Shown here: positions 1 to 13,886 of the stretch, piece by piece
Layout of the letters: every line of letters begins with the position of its first letter
Numbering within the stretch: position 1 is the first letter of the stretch
Assembly (NCBI RefSeq): GCF_910596095.1
Contig: NC_056544.1
Location: 7,828,655 to 7,892,654, forward strand
From: Thunnus maccoyii
Taxonomy: Eukaryota > Chordata > Actinopteri > Scombriformes > Scombridae
Length of the DNA: 64,000 nt
Direction of reading: 5' to 3'
The notes under the pieces: generated by a model
What the model saw: only the letters and a program-made list of their open reading frames with translations
Database searches by the model: none
What the model was told of the DNA's origin: nothing
Translations under genes and position numbers: made by a program

Positions 1-999
1 CTGGAACAACTCATGTCACCCGTAGTTGGACGACTGCTCTCTGTTCCTCTGGAGCAAAAGATACTTATCAGTAATAGAGTATCATTACAAATTAAAAGTG
101 TAGATGTTTTCCAAAACTGATGATTAAATAACACCTAGTACTTTTCAAAGGGAAATAGGCAAAGAAATGTTAATCAATACGCACATTTAAGCTTTTAAAT
201 TTCTAAAAAAAATTACATTTTTAGGACTATGTTGTTTCCTTTTCATTTTATTGATGTCACCTTGCAGTATTTTGAAATGTGTCAGTATGTGGATTGTGTT
301 CATGGGTATGATGCTACAGATTATGTGTGCCAGCTTGACAGTGAAACACCAGTGAATTATGAAGTAGGCGTTTGTGTGGTTTCTGCATCATATGGTGAAG
401 GGCATTGAGTTGGACTCATGTCCAGATGACTGAAAACAGACTGCATAAAAATGATGAACACATGCATGTAGCCTATATATCTTGATTTTAACCTATCTCT
501 TCCAGAAATGTGCATTTTTTAAAAATCATTGTTTAGTTTTGTACATTGTCTTTGATTCTTGATGGAAAAAGAAGAAAGACGCTTTGCTCAGTGTATAGTC
601 TACTGCCTTCTTCTGACTAAACAAATTTACTATTGTTGTAAATTTCTTATTATTTTCTTTTTATCAGTAATACATTTGTGGATACATTTCTAAATAGGTG
701 TCATAATGAGCATAGGAATAGGAATATATTAACATTTTTCATTTAATATGGTAAAACATAATTCCACTGTCAAAATGTTTATTATTGTTGTTGTTTATTA
801 CAAAACTTTTATATCCACAAACATTTCAACATCATCATACAGGCAATGATGTATAAAACATACAAGAAATAATAGCAGGAACCTAACACAAATATAACTA
901 AGTAAAAAGAAACAAGCAAGAAAAAATACATAAATGAGTACATAAAACAAAGACTAAAAGATACATTTTAAAAACTGAAATGGGTTGGGGGGTTAAATA

Positions 1000-1066
<67 letters not shown>

Positions 1067-1500
1067 AAATTAGGACTTGATTAAAGACACAGCTCATGGG
1101 GGGTCCATAGAACAATAAAATACAAAGAAGAAAAATAAATAAATACACAATGTATGATATTAATAATCATAATCATAATAATAATAATAATAAACGTTAA
1201 TGTATAATAAATAAATTTAATGTACTGCATCTGTTCACATTTTTATACTTTCTTGGAGATTTAAAATAAAGAGAGAAATAAAGAGGTTAGCTATTATCAC
1301 AACGTTGTTACATAAATATTCAAATTCTTGCATGAAAAAAACAAAGTTGTTCTTGAGATTCTATGTATTTGTCACAAAATGTACATTCATTACATTCTAA
1401 TTTCTCAAAAACTCATTTATCGGGTGTATATATCATTAATAACAAAAATGTGTTACTAGGTTGATGTGCATCTTGGGAAGTGTTGTTTTTTACCGAAGGA
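1..1500. other. Spacer upstream of orc2
   Basis: AT-rich sequence without a coding region that I can support. Reading frames are short and carry no recognisable domain. It holds one long tetranucleotide array (listed separately), ATA/ATAAT-rich stretches around 1160-1210 and no convincing gene end. The 5' part could be the flank of a gene outside the window, but nothing here shows it. Confidence 0.6.
1001..1066. repeat. (CTAT)n microsatellite
   Basis: About 16 uninterrupted copies of the tetranucleotide TCTA/CTAT. This is long and pure enough to be polymorphic. Confidence 0.97.
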
Positions 1501-1600
1501 AGCGTTCTGATTGGCCACCGCGTGACCTTTCACTTGTCACGTGGTTTAAAAACTTTAGGAGGATGGCGCGGAAAGTTGCCACACCAGCACAGTGTATAGC
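1500..1600 (+). promoter_or_regulatory. orc2: orc2 promoter with inverted CCAAT, E-box and E2F-like site
   Basis: GATTGGCC (inverted CCAAT, NF-Y type) lies at 1509-1516 and GTCACGTGGT (CACGTG E-box, USF/Myc type) at 1536-1545. A GGCGCGGAAA stretch near 1565 resembles an E2F site. No TATA box is seen. The non-coding first exon follows and ends at the donor at 1655/1656. The same CCAAT/E-box pair stands in front of mcm6 (see findings). Site identities come from consensus matching only. Confidence 0.6.
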
Positions 1601-1992
1601 TCTCAGTTTATGATACTTTGTTTATGTTCTCCTGGAGCGATATTGACCCTATCAGGTAAGTTACGACTGTTCAGAAACATTATTGAACTTTTCCGTTTTT
1701 CTTATTTTACATTCAGCGTGCAGCAGCCGCACATTGCAGCTGAGAGTCTGTCACTCCTACAGCAGGCTGTAACGTCACATTGTCAGCTAACGTTAATGCA
1801 AGTTTAACAACGTTACCATGACTGAATTAAAAACCTTCATTGTCAGTTAATCATTCAGCATTGAGAGCCTTAGTGCACGTCTGTATCATGGATATATATA
1901 TATATATACCTCCATGGTCTGTATGTTTGGTGCTTGTAAAGTCCTGCTAGCTGGTTTCTGTCACACTGTGTTACTTTAATGTCCCTTTAGAC

Positions 1993-4900
1993 ATGAGTGT
2001 GCTGGAGGTGAAGTTCATTGGGGATGGAGATGTTCTGGAGCACATCGTGGACAAACAGGAGGGTATGGACTACAGATTCATCTTACTTCTGCTAAGATGT
2101 TGTTAATGAGCAGCTATCTGTCCTCTTTTATCTCACTACCTGTATGTTTCTATTTGAAAGGTGTGCAGAGCAACTCTGGGTCTGTTCAGAGGATGGTGAC
2201 GTTTAAGAGCCCAGCTGGACGACGGGCCAGAGAGGGAGCAGAGCATGATGGTTGTGATGATGAAAATGGAGTCCTTGATGAGCAGAACTATGTCCAAGCT
2301 TTGGGAACATACAATACAGAAGGTAAATGAAGAAGAGGCTAGTTCTGAAAACACACACACAGATCTCTTCATGTTTGTATAGTAGAGCTGCAGTTATTGG
2401 TGGGTTGTCAGAAAATTAATCACAATTTTCATAATTAAATAATTGTTTAAGCAAGTTTTTGAGCTTCCCAAATGTGACTATTTCCTGGTCTTCATTCCCC
2501 TCTATGATAATAAACCAATTATCTTTGGGTTTTGGAACGTGGTCGGACTAAACAAGACATTTTGAAGAGTAACTATGGACTATGTGAACTTAAAATTCAA
2601 TAAACTTTATTTGTCCCCGAGGGGCAGTTAGAATGGCAGGCATATATAAACAGACATTAAAAACATCTATAAAAAGTGGTAACTGTGTTGAGAAAGTGCA
2701 TAGCTTGTTGGAGTCGAGGGTAGTGGGAGGGGGGAGTTAGATGCTGAGATTAAAGAGTCAAACAGCCTCGGAAACAAAATATCTTCCTCCGTCAGACCTT
2801 TGAGCATTTAATGCTACAAGGAGTCTTCCAGAGAGAAGCCATTTAAGGAGGAGGAGTTGAGGATGTGTGAAGGGTCTTGGATGGATGGATCTGACCTCAT
2901 GGACAGTCTGAAGTGATGCTTCTTAGTTTATTACTAATTATTTTTGAGCAAGTGTAAACTACACTATTGAGGTGCTTCTTGTTTTGGATATTTAAGGACT
3001 GATACCAGCAGATGAGTGAAAACGTAAGGATGCTTTCATTAAAACAATTGTAGAAAGAGATGAGTATGGTCCTTGGGACATTTTTCACAATTTACAGACA
3101 TTTTACAAACTACACAAATAATCCAGAAGATAAATTAATCAATAACAGAAATAATCATATGTTGCATCCCTGTTGTATATCCTCTTCAGACAGTGAATAT
3201 GTTATTGTACCAGCTGCCAGTTTATTAGGTACACGTAGCTAAAAACTGATTGAGTCTAACACAACATCCCTGCAATAAATCCTTCATGAAGGTTATAATG
3301 TTGGTGTTTGTTGAAACAGTTTTAGAGAACTGTTGCTCAAGTTTATGATAATGGAGGCTCGTAGTTTGTGGTGAATGAGACCAAGAGGTGTTTCTACTAT
3401 TTTGTTCACCCATATATCTATTATATGGGTGTATATCGAGTATATTAACATTTCATAATATCACAATTGGCCAGTTGTGGGATTGACGAAGCCCCGAATC
3501 TTCCTGGTACAACTTGAATAAAGCATGAGGTCGTTGTTTTTAGTGCTGCTGCAGTAATAATATAAAAATGATCATTGTAAGTAGATATTCCTCCAGTTAC
3601 ATTGTTTTTGTTTGTCTTACAGAAGATGATGACGGTTTGTCCAGAGTGGCGGGATCCTCAATTTTCACTTTTCAGAAAAACAAACGTGCCCACAGCATGG
3701 CCCAGACTGGTGAGATCCTCACACACACACACACACACTGCCACACAGACCTTCTCACATTATATAACATCAACTCTTTTTTAACAGATGATTATTAAGT
3801 TGTGTTTAAGGCTATTAAACACTTTTGCCTTTATGTTTTTACACATAGCAAGTGAGTTAGCACGGACGCCTGGGAAAAACGTGACCTTCAGCACAGCCCC
3901 GAACACTGAACCATGCACTCCCACCCGAACAGGCCGCAGTGAGTCACACACATCCTCGCTGCCTCTTTGTGTCGGTCTTATCCTGTGTCCATCCACATAC
4001 AACTAAGTGTACTCTGTCTCTCTATCTAGACCACAGAGGTGAAAGCAGGACACCACAGAGGGTGAGACTAGAAGGAGCTTGTTCACTTGTCTTTATATAC
4101 ACTTCAGACTCACCAACCTTTTAGGACAATGTTAACATCCACTTCTTTTATGACAGAGCAAAAAGGTGCGGTTTGTCTCTACTACACCCCACAGGCTCAG
4201 GAAAAGAATGACAAGTAAGTTTAAGGTGTTATAATGAGAATACTGTCCATATTAAAACAGGTAATATGTGTCAAATTAGACACTATCTAGACATCGGCTA
4301 TTATTTAAATCTTTTTGATATTTTCAGCTCCAAGCCTCCGGTCAGACAGCGACAGTGAGCTGTCACCTTCAGACTCTGGGGAAGAGGAGGAGGAGGAGGA
4401 TGAAGATGGGATGGAGGAAGAGCAGAAAGTGAAGAAAGAGGACAAGGAGAACCTAAAGACCCCAAGAACGCCTAGTAAAGGTTTATCTGCAGCTCTCTAC
4501 AAGACTCCCGCCAAAAAGAGCAAGAACACCTCTGAATCCCTCAACCAGCCCACTATGATTGAGGAGTACTTTGAGGCCCACAGCAGTTCAAAAGTCTTAA
4601 CATCAGACCGCACACTCGAGCGTTTACACACCCCTAAACTCGACAGGGTCTGTATATAACGGCCAGCGTTCTCAGTGTGTTCATTGAGCTGCTTCACTGT
4701 GTTGTATAAGTAGAGTACATCTTTATTTTGTGTTTGCAGGAGACGCTGGTCCAGCTTTTAGAAGGAAAACTGCCCTGCTACTCGAAAGAGATCCAGCAGC
4801 TCCACAACAAACACAGAAAGCACTTTAGCAAATGGATGTTACAGTTACAGTAAGTGTGGTTTGCACTTTCTTTACTGCACACGTTTTCGTAGTATTTAAA

Positions 4901-6441
4901 CAACAATACAAGACAGAAATTGTCTGTGTGTGTGTGTGTGTGTGTAGGTTGGGGTTCAGTGTGCTGGTCTACGGTTTAGGCAGCAAAAAAGCTCTGCTGG
5001 AGGACTTCCGTGTGTCTCACTTGTCTCAAGAAATCCACCTCGTGATCAATGGATTCTTCCCCTCTATCACTCTGAAATCGGTCAGTATCCACACACAAAC
5101 AAGAAGAAAAAACGCTTTGAGTAAAAGTGCGTAGTGTATTTGACAGCTTATATGAAAAATAAAGTTTGGACATAAAAGGAGCACAAGTGACAAACGTCCA
5201 TCAACTGCTAGAAAACATTAAAAAAGAAACACTGCAGCAATATTGATATAGTTGGAATTTTTTTTTTTGCTTTTTTCTTCTATCTTTGTCCATGAACATG
5301 CTATACTTTAATTGCAGATTTTAAATGCTCTGACGTGTGAGGCTCTAGAGTACCAGGGAAGTTTCCGAACCCCCTCTGACCAGATCCAGTACATCTCTCA
5401 GACCCTTAAAGACAGTGAGTGCGTCTGAGTCTTATTATAAAATCAAAGCTTGTTTTAAATCTTTGAGCTCTTTGTGTTTTACAATTGAAGCTTTTCCTCG
5501 CAGGTCCAGATCTCCATGTGTACCTGCTAATCCATAATATCGATGGAGCAATGCTGCGAGGAGAAAAGACCCAGAGTGCACTGGGGCAGCTTGCATCCCT
5601 GCCCAACCTTCACTTGGTGGCTTCTATCGACCACATCCATGGTCCACTGGGTGAGTGTTTGTTAATGTGTGTCCTGCAGTGTTAATAAATGATCCATCAT
5701 AGCTGAATGTGTCCTGTGTGTTCTCAGTGTGGGACCAGTTCAAGCAGAGCCAGTTTAACTGGTTGTGGTGGGAGTGTGTGACGTTCCAGCACTACGCAGA
5801 AGAGACGTCGTATGAAAACTCTCTCCTGGTGCAGCAGACTGGCGCTCTTGCTCTGTCCTCCCTTACACACGTGCTGCGCAGCTTGACATCCAATGCAAGG
5901 TACCATTTACACCTTAATTATGATTTATTTTCAGAGCTGTTAAAGGAAACTGTTAATTCTTCACGGCCGTGTGTCTCCGCTCTTTTTTTTTTTTTTTCAG
6001 AGGAATTTTCAAACTGCTGGTGAAATTTCAGCTGGAAAACAGAGACAATCCTTCATACGCAGGTGCGCACACATTCAAAACTTCAAAACACTGAACAGAT
6101 TTTTTTGCTTTGCTTTATGATCATAATGTTTTCTATCACTGTTTGTGCCACATGCAGGATTGTCCTTCCAAGATTTCTACCAGCGTTGTCGAGAGGCGTT
6201 CTTGGTGAACTCTGACCTCACACTGAGGACTCAGCTGACTGAGTTCAGAGACCACAAACTCATACGAACACGCAAGGTTGGAGTCCTGTTTGATTTCACA
6301 AATCATATTCAAAAGCAGATTGGAATCTATCTTACATGTATTCCCATGATTGTCCAGGGTGCAGATGGAGTGGAGTACCTGATCGTCCCTGTGGACACCA
6401 ACACACTGACGGATTTCCTGGAGAATGAGGAGGGTGACTGA
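1993..6441 (+). CDS. orc2: Origin recognition complex subunit 2 (Orc2)
   Basis: Subunit of the six-protein ORC that marks replication origins and loads MCM helicase in G1. Fifteen coding exons join in frame to 580 residues, close to the human length as I recall it (577): 1993-2062, 2161-2322, 3623-3709, 3849-3938, 4030-4061, 4157-4214, 4328-4647, 4740-4849, 4948-5080, 5318-5414, 5504-5650, 5728-5899, 6001-6062, 6158-6276, 6358-6441. The N-terminal half is disordered and basic with an acidic run (exon at 4328, [11 protein letters not shown]) and many S/T-P sites, typical of Orc2. The AAA+-like core starts near [12 protein letters not shown], a degenerate P-loop region. The C-terminus is the winged-helix end ([20 protein letters not shown]). 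The start is the first ATG of exon 2; exon 1 is non-coding. The last intron is in frame and stop-free. Confidence 0.95.
2560..2900. repeat. Dispersed repeat in orc2 intron
   Basis: Non-coding sequence beginning with an AATAAACTTTATTTGTCCCC-type stretch followed by an AGGGGCAGTT segment. I recall this as a common interspersed repeat in teleost introns. The family cannot be assigned from sequence alone, and the boundaries are approximate. Confidence 0.4.
3160..3440. repeat. Dispersed repeat in orc2 intron
   Basis: Segment with CCAGTTTATTAGGTACACG and ATGAAGGTTATAATGTT motifs, remembered as recurring in percomorph genomes. No transposase coding is present. It ends near a short palindrome around ATATATCTATTATATGGGTG. 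The class is unassigned. Confidence 0.4.
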
Positions 6442-6988
6442 GAAGAAAAGGCTTTTTGACTCTGATCAACTACAGTCCATGGAACAACTTTTCCAGCAAA
6501 TAGATACAGAAGGCCCAGTTACATCTGATTAACATAAGACACAAACCCAATATACAGCCAATCCACAGTTTAATTAAATAGTTTGAGTCAAATAGTTGCT
6601 GAAATGTTTTGCCCTAAATGCCCCTTTGTAGCACTGTGACTTTCACATTGTGTGTTTTGATGCATACACGGTTTCTGCTTACATCTGTGAAATTAAAATC
6701 AACACTGAAAGTTAATGTATTGCAATTTTATTTAATTACAGAAATAGATTTGCATTCAGCAAAACATACATTCTTTTGTTCTTACAAGGCAGGCAGGCAT
6801 GCGGCTCTAAAAAAAAAAAAAAAAAAAAAAGCCAAGTTTTATGTGTGAAAACTGGACTGAAAAGATCAGTAAAAATCAAATCACATGCGTATTGCAATCG
6901 GAGGGGGGTGTGAAGGTTGTGGTTCTGTGAGTTTAAGGTGGAAGAGGGGAGTGTGAGGTTTGGCCCTGAGTGCAAGCTATGAAATGTT
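6442..6988. other. Convergent 3' ends of orc2 and cfap410
   Basis: 3' untranslated sequence of both genes. An orc2 signal ATTAAA is at 6692-6697 (+). The cfap410 signal, AATAAA on the minus strand, is at 6727-6732. A run of about 21 A lies near 6810-6830, inside the cfap410 3' UTR, where it reads as poly-T in the transcript. Predicted cleavage sites of the two transcripts fall within tens of bases of each other. Confidence 0.6.
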
Positions 6989-8458
6989 TCAGTGTTGGAT
7001 GTCAGCAGTTTTCTGTGTGTGTAGTGATTCTCCAGAGTCCAGTGTGTAATTCTGGAGTCTGTTCTGCGTAGCTGTGTGTACAACATGTAGCTCCTCTTCA
7101 TCCAAATCCCTCAGCAGCAGCAGCACTGCATCAAGAGTGTGTGTCTGAAAATAAAATACAATTTTCAATATTCAAAAGTCCTTTTTAGCTTTAAGGGAGT
7201 ATTGCTTAGAAATAAGAGGCTACCTTTCTCATAGATAGTCTGGTGTCTCTGGTTGACGGAGAAGAAAGAGAGGGGAACTTGTCTCTGGAAAGGGGCTTCA
7301 TCCCCAACTCTTCCCGGATTTTACTAGAAACAAAAATCGTTTGTTCTTAATATGTCTACATTTGTTTGGCAGCTAAAGAATTTTCTGTTTTTTGGTGAGT
7401 GTTTGTGTCAATCCACAGGACTTACTTGGTCTCCTCCATGTTATAGTTGAGCGGGTCATTCTCTGTCTCTGCGTCTGGATGACCATTAGCAGAAGGCTGG
7501 TTCTGGACAGTGCTTGGGGGTGTGGTGACCTCTTCACCCTCCATGAGAGCCAATGCAATCTCATCCTCTGTCACTACTGCACACATAAACACACAAAAAT
7601 ACGTAAAACACTACACGTATGCTTCATTATAGGCGTGTAAATCACCTCTGAAGCTCACCTTGGTTGTCTAGCTTCTGGAGGCGAGGCAGGCAGCGCAGCA
7701 CAGTGAGGCGATACTGGCTGGAGTCAGTTCCACAACAAGGGTTTTCAGCTAACCAGAGAACTCTGAGGCGCGTCAACGGACGCAAATGAGAGAGCTCAGA
7801 GAGTGAAGGGATCATGTTCCTTCTCAGGTAGAGCTCACACAGAGACAGGCAGCCAGCCAGAGGAGAGAGAGACAATATGCTGTTGACACTGCAGAAAGAG
7901 AGAGAGAGAGGAAAGAGCATCACAGCAAGGATTCATGGATCATCCCAATTGAGCCACTGCCAGTGTAACAGTGTCATGTTGTCAGTGTGAACAGTGGCTT
8001 TGTGTGTGTGTGTGTGTGTGTGTGTGTCAGAGAGGGAGACAGCATGGAGACCAAAACATTAAATACCAACCTCAGTGTCAGCACCTCGATGTTGGGCATT
8101 TGAGAGAAGATGGAAATCTGAGAGCATAATGGGACAGTTCAAACATTATTGCATATATATATTCACATAACCTGATCTTAAACGATAAAAAAACCTGACT
8201 AAAGAAGTATATTTGGACAAGAATGAGAAGCTAACCAAACATGACACCCATCAGCTGTTTTTGACTACTCACATCAGTCAGGTTGCATCCCCTGCAAAAA
8301 TGAAAAGCAACGTTAACACAAACTTATAAACACAGATCAACAAAATAACTGGCATGCTATAAATTTAACACCTAAACTTACCAGCAGTTCAGTTTCTTCA
8401 CGCTATCCAAGTCGGAGGCCTTAGCCTTAGCAAGAACCAGTTTACGTGTCAGCTTCAT
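6989..8458 (-). CDS. cfap410: Cilia and flagella associated protein 410 (C21orf2 homologue)
   Basis: Small leucine-rich-repeat protein of the ciliary base that works with NEK1 in ciliogenesis and DNA repair (family knowledge). Seven coding exons on the minus strand: 8382-8458, 8273-8291 (19 bases), 8071-8117, 7659-7888, 7426-7576, 7224-7323, 6989-7144, totalling 259 residues. The N-terminus [20 protein letters not shown] and the LRR block with [13 protein letters not shown] and [18 protein letters not shown] match C21orf2 very closely as I recall it. A variable acidic/S-T linker follows, then a C-terminal helix ([16 protein letters not shown]) like the conserved tail that binds NEK1. The start is the only in-frame ATG before the LRRs. 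It is divergent from rpl37a and tail to tail with orc2. Confidence 0.93.
7997..8028. repeat. (GT)n microsatellite
   Basis: GT dinucleotide run in a cfap410 intron. Confidence 0.9.
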
Positions 8459-9015
8459 AGCACATCACCTAAATACGAGGTCGACAAACAATCTTTTCAA
8501 TGCACTTTATCTTCACGAACAACAGAGGCCGCATTACAGCAAGCTAAGTGGACAAACATTTGAATGCAGCAGCGGGGACATCGTTCCTGTCCACCACACG
8601 AACACGCATGCGCGTATCCACTGAGGCGTCCTTAGTTACACGTCAATATAATAATAATAATACATTTAATTTATACCGCATTTTTCGTTCATAGTGAAAC
8701 TCAGAGTGCTGCAGTATTACTAACATAGAACACACAACATAAAGAAAATAATAACAATAAGAGCTTCGATGAAAAAGTATTATTTTATTATATATATTTG
8801 CAGTATAATTTAGAAATATGTTTTAGTTAGCAGATGTAACAGCAACACCGAGACGATATTTTTAAATATAGTTTTAGTGTTATTTTCATTTTAAAGTATC
8901 AACGGGATTAGTAAACCGCAAAAACTCCAACTCCCACAATGCATCGTAAAAAACCGGGTAAATCGCGCCTGCGCGCTACGCAATCCCTCTTTGGACCTAC
9001 GTCTCCACTGAAACG
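8459..9015. promoter_or_regulatory. Divergent promoter cfap410 / rpl37a
   Basis: About 560 bases separate the two start codons. NRF1-type palindromes lie near each gene: CACGCATGCGCG at 8603-8614 and CGCGCCTGCGCG at 8964-8975. A ZNF143/STAF-like element (CTCCCACAATGCA) ends at 8943. The rpl37a side has a 5'TOP-like pyrimidine tract CCCTCTTT at 8985-8992, expected at the start of ribosomal protein mRNAs. No TATA box is seen. All calls are consensus matches. Confidence 0.6.
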
Positions 9016-11813
<2,798 letters not shown>

Positions 11814-11899
11814 ACCAGTGCGATGATCACTGGTGGATTTGGGACTTTGTTTTCTATAATTTTACCGACCTGGACATGGCCTCAACATCTATGAATAAA

Positions 11900-13300
11900 G
11901 CAGTCTGGAGCGGAAGTCTTTGTTTGTGTCTTTGTACATGTTTTATTGTATATCAGTGAAATCAAATCTTGTGGGCCGCTATTACAAGGAAATGTCTCAC
12001 CAGCCCAACATGAGTGAGAAAGCTCAGGCTGCCTATAAAGTTGTACCATCACAGGCAGGACAGCTTTCCTGGTACATTTGCATACAAGTGTGACAGTAAA
12101 CTGGTTATCTTGGATTTTTGTGGCAGTACACAACTGCACTGCTCTGCTGGTAAATTAGACAAGTAACCTACAGATTCATGGGAGTTAATGCTATGAGTTA
12201 AAAGTATGCTGTATTTTCTTCTGTGGACAGTGAAGTGAAAATCTTTGTTTAAAATGATTTGCTTCATGGTGAGTTTTGGCGGTTTGGATCCTAAGCTGAT
12301 GAAATACTGCCAACTATAGAGCAGAAGGTGACACATTATCATGAAGGCTCAACAAGGCAACACATGTTTAATGGAAAGTAAGAATGTTTTGAGAAATATA
12401 TACAAAGAGCTGAAATATAGAATAAAGACATTTTTTCCTGCAGGTATTAAACTTGCTGACACAGGTGTAGTATTAGTCACGGCTCTGTTTCTTGTACCTG
12501 CCAGTTTTATGGCTCCGTCATGATTTACTGGCACTCCTGACCTGATTAAAGCAGTCAACACCTGTGTATTATCTGTGGTGACAAACATCTTACCGCTACT
12601 GAGGGGTCGAATAATCTATCAGTGTTAAAACAGTAATACAAACCTCCTTTTCTTGAGCTAATGAAGTGTATCAGTTTATTACAGTATTGATCCAGTGTGA
12701 AAATCTAGTAACTGTCATCCAGAACAAACAATGTATGACGGTACCTGGTACTGCAAAAGTACTATATCATGTACTAAAACTGTTAACAAATGTTATTCAT
12801 TGAAGAGACAAGACAAAGACATGTTAACATATAGTGGGTCGGTCGTGGTTCAGGATGTGGGTTCAGGGGTCATGGTGAGGGTGTGGTCAGGACGGGTCGC
12901 CAGGTAAAATACAACAACTACAAGCGATGCTTTGAAATGTTATTTCGGTCTATTTATATATCAATTCATATACACACATACATAGACACATAAAAAGAGG
13001 CAGATAGTCAAATACCATAGTTGAAAACAACACAATAACAACTTAAAGGTTTCTGCAGACTGAAGTTACAGTTTATAATGTCTCCCTTTCAACAACACGT
13101 CATATTTAATCTCAAATAGTAATTATACCCTGTCCTTCTATACAGGTGTTTCTTTCTGATCATTTTCATACTTGTTTTGTAGGTTATTTTTAAACTTTTT
13201 TAAAAAACTAACATAAGTGTCGTAAATGTCTTCAGTTCCTCACTACAGCTGTTCAAAGAATAAGTCATCACCGACCTTTAAGTTTTAAAAACGAAAGCAA
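11900..13300. other. Spacer between rpl37a and the CARD-caspase gene
   Basis: No reading frame with a recognisable domain and no RNA gene. The open frames here (longest 97 codons) have unlike composition and no splice support. The sequence is AT-rich, with a G-rich patch at 12835-12905. Confidence 0.5.
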
Positions 13301-13375
13301 ACTGCCAGTTTTCTTTTTACGGGCACCTGAACAGGTATTTCCACCGACAAGGCAAAACGTCTGACAGTAAGTTAA
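13290..13375 (+). promoter_or_regulatory. Probable promoter / first exon of the CARD-caspase gene
   Basis: GAAAGCAAAC at 13293-13302 is a near match to an interferon-stimulated response element core (GAAANNGAAA). A possible non-coding exon ends at the donor-like CAG|TAAGTT around 13370. Both calls are weak and rest on consensus only. Confidence 0.25.
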
Positions 13376-13886
13376 CAATGTTTTATTTAATCAACACTAG
13401 TGTATTGTACTGAATGCTTCAGTTTAGTGAACATGATCTTGTTGTTATACGGTGCTTTACATTCTGTCGTCGTAGAAAAGCGGTAAAGTTAGCCGAGAAA
13501 TAGTCTGATGTAAAACAGGATTAAACGACAGAAGTTTGCTTGAATCCAAACGAGCTCGTTTAAAATCCATATTAACGTATTTTGCAGGGAAACCAGGCAC
13601 ACATGCAACTGAATTTGACAGTAGAAACCTGTTGCCTTAATCTCACTGGAGTGAAATGCTACAAAATGAGTAATTATAGTGTAATATGTGCCATATGGCT
13701 CTGAGTGATGAAGCTATGAAACTATAGCCTATTAGTTTCCAAAAACAGGGTTTGACTCCAAGGGTAATAAAGCAGAAACCCAGTATTCCTGTATTGACTG
13801 GTGCACTTTAAGAGCAACAGGAAAAACATGTTTTTCTCATGAATATCTTGTTGTTTGTGTCTCTGCGTCTCTATTTCAGATTCATC

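Noticed and set aside
12049-12342. Open frames between rpl37a and the caspase gene as small genes
   Set aside because: No domain, no splice partners, no conserved-looking composition.
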